Part shown: positions 1-4,605 of the stretch, in pieces | Position numbering within the stretch: the stretch's first letter is position 1 | Layout of the letters: every line of letters starts with the position of its first letter | From: Oscillospiraceae bacterium | Lineage (GTDB): Bacteria > Bacillota > Clostridia > Oscillospirales > Oscillospiraceae | Direction: 5' to 3' | DNA length: 5,151 nt | Assembly (NCBI GenBank): GCA_017539635.1 | Contig: JAFYCQ010000074.1 | Location: 1 to 5,151, forward strand | Translations under genes and position numbers: made by a program | The notes under the pieces: generated by a model | Databases searched by the model: none | The model's input: the letters and a program-made list of their open reading frames with translations, nothing else | Told to the model about the DNA's origin: nothing

Positions 1-2
1 AT

Positions 3-878
3 CAGGTATCACAGATCAAGGCGATACTTGAAATGATCATGGGCATCTTCCCGTCGACGGTCGTGGAACCTTTTTCAACAGGCAATACCCTGCAGATCAT
101 ATTTCTGGCCGTCGTGATAGGGATCGCCCTTTTATACATGCAGAGGCAGACCCGCGAGATCGCCATCGCCATCGGGCAGATTAACGCTCTGGTGAACTTC
201 CTGATGAGCCTTATAAGCCGTCTTGTTCCGTTTGTTATATTCATGGTCATGGTGTCGCTGATCTGGTCGGGCGATCTGTCGGTCATCACATCTGTATGGA
301 AGTTTATGGGTACTTTTCTCATAGCGCTGCTGGGCATCGCTCTGGCGTACCTCTTACTGACCTCCGTGCATCAGAAGGTAAGGCCCTCTGTTCTGATAAA
401 GAAAAGTCTGCCCACGTTCCTGGTGGCTTTGACTTCGGCCTCATCGGCGGCGTCATTCGGCACCAATGTCGAAACCTGCGAAAAGCGGTACGGCATCGAC
501 CCGTCTCTTGTCAGCTTCGGTGTGCCGCTGGGCATCGTCATGCACAAGCCCACTACGGCAGCCTATAATCTCATTATCGTCATGTTCTTTGCCTCGGTTT
601 ATCACGTACAGTGTACGCCCGCCTGGCTCATACTCGCTGTATTCATTTGTATCGTTGTATCCGTTTCGGCTCCGCCGATACCCGGCGGAGGCGCCGCTGC
701 CTATACTATCCTTTTCCTGCAGCTGGGCATACCCGACGAGGCGCTGGCGGTGGCTCTGACATTGGATATAATCGCGGACTTCCTGATGACTTCCTTTGAT
801 ATGTTCACGCTTCAGATGGCGCTTATCAATACTTCATCCAGGATGAACCGGATCGATAAGAACATACTGCGGAATTAA
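3..878 (+). CDS. Divergent dicarboxylate/amino acid:cation symporter (DAACS) family permease, 5' truncated
   Basis: The visible 291 residues are the C-terminal part of a secondary transporter of the glutamate/dicarboxylate:cation symporter family, an inner-membrane uptake protein. The reading frame is open to the left edge, so the N-terminal helices lie outside the window; the internal ATG at 33 is not the true start. Seen in order: the family-typical segment with NTLQIIFLAVVIGIAL (codons 87-134), a hydrophobic helix pair, the HP1-like serine-rich loop TSASSAAS (codons 432-455), a PLG followed by HKPTTAAY where the family normally has NMDGTALY, an HP2-like loop PIPGGGAAAY, and a last helix with LDxxxD. 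Fold assignment is secure. Substrate is not: hand alignment to GltPh suggests the substrate arginine and several sodium ligands are replaced. An unusual ion coupling or non-acidic substrate is possible. It is probably co-transcribed with the VanW gene 16 bases downstream. Confidence 0.87.
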   Translation, partial: QVSQIKAILEMIMGIFPSTVVEPFSTGNTLQIIFLAVVIGIALLYMQRQTREIAIAIGQINALVNFLMSLISRLVPFVIFMVMVSLIWSGDLSVITSVWKFMGTFLIALLGIALAYLLLTSVHQKVRPSVLIKKSLPTFLVALTSASSAASFGTNVETCEKRYGIDPSLVSFGVPLGIVMHKPTTAAYNLIIVMFFASVYHVQCTPAWLILAVFICIVVSVSAPPIPGGGAAAYTILFLQLGIPDEALAVALTLDIIADFLMTSFDMFTLQMALINTSSRMNRIDKNILRN

Positions 879-883
879 AAAAT

Positions 884-888
884 GAGGG
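884..888 (+). promoter_or_regulatory. Ribosome binding site of the VanW gene
   Basis: GAGGG lies six bases before the TTG at 895. It supports that TTG as the start; the next in-frame ATG is far inside the conserved protein. Confidence 0.7.
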
Positions 889-894
889 CACAAA

Positions 895-1716
895 TTGAGT
901 AGAAAGCTATTCTGTGAAATATCGCCCCTGACTTATGATATTTCGGTAAAAAAGGGCGTCTTTCTAAGGGCGCTGAAAAACCTTCTGACAAGAAAAAAGC
1001 TCGCCTGCACAAGGCAGGAGGACGAGCTTGAATATGTCATATACCGGCACAATTCCCTTATCCGGCGCAGGCTGGGCAACGTGGACATGACTCTCCAGGA
1101 AAACAAGGCGACAAATCTGTCCCTCGCCGCGCCGAAGATAAACAAAGTCCTTATCCGCCCCGGCGAGACCTTTTCCTTCTGGTATCTGGTGGGCAGCACC
1201 ACCGCCAAAAAGGGCTACAGGGAGGGGCTTACCATTCTGAACGGCCGCACCTCCTCGGGGATAGGCGGCGGCATGTGCCAGATGACCAATCTCATACACT
1301 GGATGGTGCTTCACTCCGACATGGAGATAACCGAGCACCACCACCACGACGGGCTTGACCTCTTCCCGGATTTTCAGCGTAAGATACCCTTCGGCACCGG
1401 CACCTCCATAATGTACAATTACCTGGATTACCGGTTCAAAAACACCACCGATACCACATATCAGCTCATTGTCTATACCACCGACGAATACCTGTGCGGA
1501 GAGCTGAGGGCCGACAGGCGGCAGCAGTACAAATACCACATTTCCGCCGAAAACGTGTACTTTTCCAGAGAAAACGGCGTCGTTTACCGCAACGGCGAGG
1601 TTTACCGGGAAAAAATCGACTGTGTCACCGGAAAACACGTGGAAAAAAAGCTCATCCGCAAAAACCACGCAAGAGTCCTTTATGATACGGAGGGGCTGGA
1701 GGTGAGGGACCTGTGA
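895..1716 (+). CDS. VanW family protein (short, soluble form)
   Basis: A 273-residue protein starting with TTG, placed by the GAGGG six bases upstream. The VanW domain spans roughly residues 60-205. It shows the family signatures GETFSFW (90-96), the glycine-rich GIGGGMCQMTN (122-132), the acid/histidine patch EHHHHDGLDLFPD (147-159) and PFGTGTS (165-171), followed by a YNYLDYRFKN strand. There is no signal peptide, membrane helix, G5 domain or peptidoglycan-binding domain, unlike the longer exported VanW proteins. The family is named after an accessory gene of VanB-type vancomycin clusters, but its biochemical role is unknown. No vanHAX-type ligase or dehydrogenase is present here, so resistance should not be inferred. 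The conserved Cys128 and the histidine cluster could be functional (inference). It overlaps the next gene by four bases (GTGA), which indicates translational coupling. Confidence 0.93.
   Translation: MSRKLFCEISPLTYDISVKKGVFLRALKNLLTRKKLACTRQEDELEYVIYRHNSLIRRRLGNVDMTLQENKATNLSLAAPKINKVLIRPGETFSFWYLVGSTTAKKGYREGLTILNGRTSSGIGGGMCQMTNLIHWMVLHSDMEITEHHHHDGLDLFPDFQRKIPFGTGTSIMYNYLDYRFKNTTDTTYQLIVYTTDEYLCGELRADRRQQYKYHISAENVYFSRENGVVYRNGEVYREKIDCVTGKHVEKKLIRKNHARVLYDTEGLEVRDL
1698..1705 (+). promoter_or_regulatory. Strong ribosome binding site of the VOC gene, inside the VanW coding region
   Basis: GGAGGTGA is a near-full match to the anti-Shine-Dalgarno complement and ends seven bases before the GTG at 1713. 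It decides this GTG start, although it lies within the last codons of VanW. Confidence 0.8.
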
Positions 1717-2075
1717 AATTGAAAAGCTTTCTTATCGTCGTAAAGGACAATGAAAAGGCCCGACGGTTTTACCATGATCTATTCGGCCTTGAAATGCTCG
1801 CTGACAATGACGGAAACATGGTATTGTCCGACGGGCTCGTCCTGCAGGAGGAGAAATACTGGAGAGAGTTCCTGGGCAGGGAAATCGTACCGGAGAACAA
1901 TTCCTGCGAGCTTTATTTTGAGGAAGCCGATATTGAGGGGTTTGTCAAAAAGCTCGAGAGCCTTTACCCCGGAGTAAAATACGTAAACAGACTGATGACT
2001 CACTCCTGGGGGCAGAGAGTCGTGCGCTTTTATGACCCTGACGGGAATCTTATCGAAGTCGGAACGCCGGTGTGA
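1713..2075 (+). CDS. Glyoxalase/bleomycin resistance/dioxygenase (VOC) superfamily protein
   Basis: A 120-residue single-module VOC protein, the normal length for the family, starting with GTG behind a near-perfect Shine-Dalgarno sequence. The first beta-alpha-beta unit shows the typical pattern VKDNEKARRFYHDLFGLE (10-27). The second ends in the hallmark FYDPDGNLIEVG (106-117). The candidate metal ligands in this fold would be Glu66, His97 and Glu115. The usual first-strand histidine is absent (Lys4/Ser5 there), so a classical four-ligand glyoxalase I site is incomplete. Two such modules usually form the active site by dimerisation. Substrate cannot be told from sequence; lactoylglutathione lyase or antibiotic-binding activity would be a guess. 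It is tightly coupled to the VanW gene by a four-base overlap. An 82-base gap separates it from the regulator downstream, where the operon may end. Confidence 0.9.
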   Translation: MKLKSFLIVVKDNEKARRFYHDLFGLEMLADNDGNMVLSDGLVLQEEKYWREFLGREIVPENNSCELYFEEADIEGFVKKLESLYPGVKYVNRLMTHSWGQRVVRFYDPDGNLIEVGTPV

Positions 2076-2144
2076 CAGGGCAATCAGGTGATCTCCACGA
2101 TGCGTAGGTAGCTTCCTTGTCAAACTTGTGATAGGGTTAAGCAC

Positions 2145-2149
2145 GGAGG
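2145..2149 (+). promoter_or_regulatory. Ribosome binding site selecting the ATG at 2158
   Basis: GGAGG lies eight bases before ATG 2158. An in-frame GTG at 2128 would add ten residues but has no ribosome binding site and sits outside the conserved helix-turn-helix, so it was not used. Confidence 0.75.
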
Positions 2150-2157
2150 CGAATAAA

Positions 2158-2742
2158 ATGAATAAATACGTAACGGGAGCCGTTATTCGCCGGCTCCGGG
2201 AGAGCAGGAAAATGACCCAGGAGGAGCTGGCGGAGAAAATCTTCGTCGGCGGAAAGGCCGTCAGCAAATGGGAAACGGGACAGGGCTTTCCGGATGTAAG
2301 CCTTTTGGAGCCCCTGGCCTCGGCGCTGGGCATTTCCGTTATCGAGCTGCTCTCAGGCGAGGACATTCGGAACGCAAACCGCTCCGCCAACATGCTGAAA
2401 AGCAGATTCTACGTCTGCCCCGTGTGCGGCAACGTGATCCAGGCCTCGGGCGAGGCACTTTTAAGCTGCTGCGGCATAACTCTGCCGCCTTTAGAGCCGG
2501 AGGAGCCGGACTCAGAGCACTTCATCCGGGCGGAGATCGTGGAGGACGAATACTATGTTACTCTGGAGCACCCCATGACGAAGGAGCACTATATTTCGTT
2601 TATCGCCGCTTTGTCAGATCAGGGCATCCAGCTTGTAAAGCTGTACCCGGAGGGGCCCGCCGAGGCGAGATTCAAAGCCTCCCGGGTGCAGAGGCTGTAT
2701 GCATACTGCAACAGGCACGGACTGTACCAAATCAAGATTTAG
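2158..2742 (+). CDS. Xre-type HTH regulator fused to a complete desulfoferrodoxin (HTH-desulforedoxin-superoxide reductase)
   Basis: A 194-residue cytoplasmic protein with three modules. Residues 5-66 form an Xre/Cro-type helix-turn-helix (TQEELAEKIF at 20-29, AVSKWETG at 34-41). Residues 84-111 match a desulforedoxin knuckle, CPVC at 87-90 and the adjacent pair Cys104-Cys105, which would bind one Fe(Cys)4. Residues 118-194 match superoxide reductase: His121, HPM with His138, EH with His144, then CNRHG with Cys184 and His187. In characterised enzymes these are the four His and one Cys ligands of the catalytic Fe centre that reduces superoxide to peroxide. All nine predicted iron ligands are present. 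The active-site Glu-Lys before the first histidine in classical desulfoferrodoxins is Ser119-Glu120 here. It may be a DNA-binding redox or superoxide sensor, an enzyme with a regulatory domain, or both (inference). I recall this architecture being catalogued before. A membrane-bound Xre gene follows 33 bases downstream. Confidence 0.93.
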   Translation: MNKYVTGAVIRRLRESRKMTQEELAEKIFVGGKAVSKWETGQGFPDVSLLEPLASALGISVIELLSGEDIRNANRSANMLKSRFYVCPVCGNVIQASGEALLSCCGITLPPLEPEEPDSEHFIRAEIVEDEYYVTLEHPMTKEHYISFIAALSDQGIQLVKLYPEGPAEARFKASRVQRLYAYCNRHGLYQIKI

Positions 2743-2747
2743 GAAAA

Positions 2748-2764
2748 CCGGGCGTTTTGCCCGG
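2748..2764 (+). promoter_or_regulatory. GC-rich hairpin over the ribosome binding site of the downstream Xre gene
   Basis: CCGGGC (2748-2753) and GCCCGG (2759-2764) form a perfect 6-bp stem with a GTTTT loop. No T-run follows on the + strand, so it is not a + strand terminator. The right arm takes in part of GGGG (2763-2766), the only Shine-Dalgarno-like run before the ATG at 2776, so folding should limit initiation there. On the - strand the stem is followed by TTTT, but no - strand gene needs a terminator here. Confidence 0.5.
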
Positions 2765-2775
2765 GGATATGGATA

Positions 2776-3369
2776 ATGGAATTTAACGAAAAACTGCAAA
2801 GGCTGAGGTCGGAGGCGGGGCTTACCCAGGAGGAACTGGCGGAAAAGCTCTACGTCTCCCGCACCGCCGTTTCAAAATGGGAATCGGGCAGAGGCTATCC
2901 CAGCATAGATTCACTAAAGGCAATCGCCGGATACTTCCACGTGACGGTGGACGAGCTCATAGGCGGAGCGGAAATGGTGACTCTCGCCGAGGAGGGCATA
3001 AGCGCTTCCAAAAGAAAATACGCCGCTTTAATCTGCGGCGTGCTGGACTGCCTGACGGTGCTGCTGTTTTTCCTGCCGGTGTTTGCTTCCCCGGCAGGCT
3101 CCTGCGCCCTGTTTTCCCTGGAGGGTATAAGCGCGTGGCTAAAGATAAGCTTTGCCGTAATCCTGGGGCTCACCGTCATTAACGGCTTCTGCACCGTGGT
3201 GATAAGCAGCCTGGAAAGGCCCGTCTGGACACGCCACCGGGCGGCGACAGGCGCTGTGCTGTCTCTTATCGGCACCTTGCTTTTCATCCTGTCCCGGCAG
3301 CCCTACGCCGGAGTTTTCTTCCTCTGCATACTCGTAATAAAGGGCTATTTGTACCTGAAAAGCAAATGA
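2776..3369 (+). CDS. Xre-family HTH regulator with C-terminal membrane segments
   Basis: A 197-residue protein. Residues 6-62 form an Xre helix-turn-helix (TQEELAEKLY at 17-26, AVSKWESG at 31-38, DELIGG at 59-64) that is closely similar to the one in the preceding gene, even at DNA level. After a basic stretch (SKRKY, 78-82) come about four hydrophobic segments near 83-104, 121-144, 157-173 and 177-193, followed by a basic tail. The protein should be anchored in the cytoplasmic membrane with its DNA-binding domain inside the cell. Membrane-tethered Xre proteins of this layout are common in Clostridia, but the signals they sense are mostly unknown. The C-terminal domain has no motif I recognise. 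The start at ATG 2776 has only a weak GGGG nine bases upstream, partly in a hairpin, which suggests low or coupled translation. It is likely in an operon with the HTH-desulfoferrodoxin gene. Family certain, function unassigned. Confidence 0.92.
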   Translation: MEFNEKLQRLRSEAGLTQEELAEKLYVSRTAVSKWESGRGYPSIDSLKAIAGYFHVTVDELIGGAEMVTLAEEGISASKRKYAALICGVLDCLTVLLFFLPVFASPAGSCALFSLEGISAWLKISFAVILGLTVINGFCTVVISSLERPVWTRHRAATGAVLSLIGTLLFILSRQPYAGVFFLCILVIKGYLYLKSK

Positions 3370-3382
3370 CACGAATCGTGTC
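3368..3382. promoter_or_regulatory. Perfect 15-bp palindrome, candidate operator upstream of the PAP2 promoter
   Basis: GACACGA and TCGTGTC are exact inverted repeats around a single A, starting in the stop codon of the Xre gene. A second shorter palindrome, TCACTGTGA, follows at 3384-3392. Both lie just upstream of the -35 box at 3404, a position suited to an activator or repressor. As RNA it could form only a small 5-6 bp stem without a T-run, so it is unlikely to be a terminator. The binding protein is unknown. Confidence 0.4.
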
Positions 3383-3403
3383 GTCACTGTGATAGAGCGT
3401 TTC

Positions 3404-3432
3404 TTGATGTATCATCCCTTTGGATTTAGAAT
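3404..3432 (+). promoter_or_regulatory. Sigma-A-type promoter for the PAP2 gene
   Basis: TTGATG (3404-3409) and TAGAAT (3427-3432) are separated by exactly 17 bases. They match the consensus boxes at four and five of six positions. Transcription would start near 3439 and leave a leader of about 55 bases before the TTG start, in which GGCGG (3447-3451) can pair with CCGCC (3463-3467). This is the best promoter seen in the window. Confidence 0.6.
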
Positions 3433-3480
3433 CAGGGCAGCTCTATGGCGGGTGGACAGAAACCGCCCAGCCTGAAACAG

Positions 3481-3486
3481 AAAGGA
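3481..3486 (+). promoter_or_regulatory. Ribosome binding site deciding the PAP2 start
   Basis: AAAGGA lies eight bases before the TTG at 3495. The nearby in-frame ATG at 3486 overlaps this site and has no other Shine-Dalgarno sequence, so TTG 3495 is preferred. Confidence 0.55.
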
Positions 3487-3494
3487 TGGTACTC

Positions 3495-4178
3495 TTGAAA
3501 AGCAAAGGACATTTTATTCTCGCCGCGGTTTACGCTCTGGCGGCAATTATTCTCATCATTCTCGTCAGCTTTGTGGATGTCGCCGACATCGGGCCGGCGG
3601 GAACGAGCATCGGGCTTTCCCATATCAATAAGTTCTTTTTCGACCTCTTGGGGGTAAACCAAATCTGGTACGTCATTACCGACTGGCTTGGCTTCGTCGC
3701 GATACTCACCGCTCTGATGTTTGCCGTTATCGGACTTATCCAGCTCATAAGGAGAAAAAGCCTTCTGAAGGTGGACAAGGAGCTTTTCTGTCTCGGCGGG
3801 CTTTATATCTTCGTTATCGGCATGTATGCGCTGTTTGAGTTTGCCGTCGTAAACTACAGGCCCGTTTTAATGCCCGGCTCTTCGACCCCCGAGGCCTCCT
3901 TCCCCTCTTCACATACCATGCTGGTATGCGTTATAATGGGAAGCGCCGTCATACTCATGGACAAGTACATAAAGAGCCGGGGGCTTCGGACGGCGCTCAA
4001 ATGGGTCTGCTGGTTCATAATCCTCCTGACGCTGTCCGGCAGGCTGATTTCCGGCGTGCACTGGTTTACGGACATAATAGGCGGCGTGCTTATAAGCACC
4101 CTGCTTCTGTCCCTGTTTTCGGGAATTATCGAAAGGATAGGAGACCATGAAAAAAATGATTGCCTTCTGCGGGCTTGA
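3495..4178 (+). CDS. PAP2-superfamily membrane phosphatase
   Basis: A 227-residue integral membrane protein with about six hydrophobic segments (near 7-26, 62-86, 97-118, 140-157, 168-183 and 194-212). The type 2 phosphatidic acid phosphatase motifs are present: YRP (121-123), PSSH (137-140) with the acid/base His140, and R183 followed five residues later by the nucleophile His189 and by Asp193, giving the SxR-x5-H-x3-D pattern. The lysine of the first motif (Kx6RP) is missing: Glu115 sits at that position and Phe116 where related Firmicutes proteins often have Lys. Family members hydrolyse lipid phosphates such as phosphatidate, phosphatidylglycerophosphate or undecaprenyl pyrophosphate; which applies here cannot be told. 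The start was set at TTG 3495 from the upstream AAAGGA. An earlier TTG at 3420 lies inside the predicted promoter and is rejected. The 3' end overlaps the DUF3795 gene by 32 bases. Confidence 0.9.
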   Translation: MKSKGHFILAAVYALAAIILIILVSFVDVADIGPAGTSIGLSHINKFFFDLLGVNQIWYVITDWLGFVAILTALMFAVIGLIQLIRRKSLLKVDKELFCLGGLYIFVIGMYALFEFAVVNYRPVLMPGSSTPEASFPSSHTMLVCVIMGSAVILMDKYIKSRGLRTALKWVCWFIILLTLSGRLISGVHWFTDIIGGVLISTLLLSLFSGIIERIGDHEKNDCLLRA

Positions 4179-4479
4179 CTGCGAAAAATGCGACGCCTAT
4201 ATCGCGACAAAAAACAACGACCATACCCTGCGGGAGAAGACGGCCGAAAAGTGGTCGGAGCTAAATAACGCCGTTATCCTGCCGGAGCACATAAACTGCG
4301 AGGGCTGCAGGGCCGACGGCGCAAAAACCTTTTACTGCGACAGCCTGTGCCCCATCCGCAAATGCGCTGTCGGCAAGGGGCTGGAGACCTGCGGCGGCTG
4401 CCCGGACTTGGATACCTGCCCCACCGTCGGAATGGTAATATCCAACAATCCCGCCGCTCTGGATAATCTTAAAGGATAA
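4147..4479 (+). CDS. DUF3795 family cysteine-rich protein
   Basis: A 110-residue soluble protein beginning with the family signature FCGLDCEKC. Eleven cysteines are arranged as C8-x3-C12-x2-C15, C51-x2-C54, C64-x3-C68-x4-C73 and C82-x2-C85-x5-C91. A helical stretch follows the first group (TLREKTAEKWSEL, 27-39). The arrangement suggests zinc or iron-sulfur binding, but the family has no established function and no catalytic motif is visible. The start is ATG 4147, with GGATAGGAG just upstream inside the PAP2 gene; ATG 4156 (three codons later) is a possible alternative because the AGGAG is very close to the first ATG. The 32-base overlap with PAP2 implies co-transcription and probably coupled translation. 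Small proteins of this family are common in anaerobic Firmicutes. Confidence 0.9.
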   Translation: MKKMIAFCGLDCEKCDAYIATKNNDHTLREKTAEKWSELNNAVILPEHINCEGCRADGAKTFYCDSLCPIRKCAVGKGLETCGGCPDLDTCPTVGMVISNNPAALDNLKG

Positions 4480-4605
4480 TAGGCCAACGGACACGGTTTT
4501 ATATATCCGCGGCGAACACCGGTTCCTCACGGAGGAACAGCTCATATTTCTCTGCAGCCGTGTAAAAGAGAGAAACGAAGGCAGATAAACGGAGGAAAGT
4601 CCACC
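4480..4605 (+). promoter_or_regulatory. 126-base leader of the ACT-domain gene with hairpin and alternative anti-RBS pairing
   Basis: No ATG-started reading frame and no clear promoter are present. GTTCCTC (4522-4528) and GAGGAAC (4532-4538) form a perfect 7-bp stem with a 3-base loop. The sequence ACGGAGGAA at 4529-4537 is repeated exactly at 4589-4597, where it contains the ribosome binding site. The left arm TTCCTC can therefore pair either locally or with that site. A second possible stem pairs TTTCTCT (4547-4553) with AGAGAAA (4569-4575). A regulatory role is inference only. Confidence 0.4.
4591..4595 (+). promoter_or_regulatory. Ribosome binding site of the ACT-domain gene
   Basis: GGAGG lies ten bases before the TTG at 4606 and supports that start over the internal ATG at 4630, which lies inside the first ACT domain. 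Confidence 0.65.

Noticed and set aside
964..1668. Long open frame on the - strand opposite the VanW gene
   Set aside because: It is the antisense shadow of a well-conserved + strand gene, with low-complexity Val/Gly-rich translation and no recognisable domain.
895..1716. Glycopeptide resistance determinant
   Set aside because: VanW-family membership alone does not give resistance. No ligase, dehydrogenase, dipeptidase or VanRS-type genes are present.
2084..2119. Possible remnant of a protein C-terminus on the - strand (GSYLRIVEIT then stop)
   Set aside because: It looks protein-like but is only 11 codons and is preceded by a stop in the same frame, too short to support a pseudogene.
2128..2157. 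GTG at 2128 as start of the HTH-desulfoferrodoxin gene
   Set aside because: No Shine-Dalgarno sequence precedes it, while GGAGG is ideally placed for the ATG at 2158.
1779..2393. Long open frame on the - strand across the VOC gene and the HTH start
   Set aside because: It runs antisense through two real genes and has no family signature.
2748..2764. Rho-independent terminator between the two Xre genes
   Set aside because: The hairpin has no T-run on the + strand and lies in a 33-base gap where co-transcription is likely.
3420..3494. Upstream extension of the PAP2 gene to a TTG at 3420
   Set aside because: The added 25 residues are polar and unlike the family, have no ribosome binding site, and overlap the predicted -10 box.
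4589..4602. Similarity of GGAGGAAAGTCC to the conserved 5' core of RNase P RNA
   Set aside because: None of the other conserved RNase P RNA elements follow, and the downstream sequence is a clear ACT-domain coding region. GGAGG is simply its ribosome binding site.
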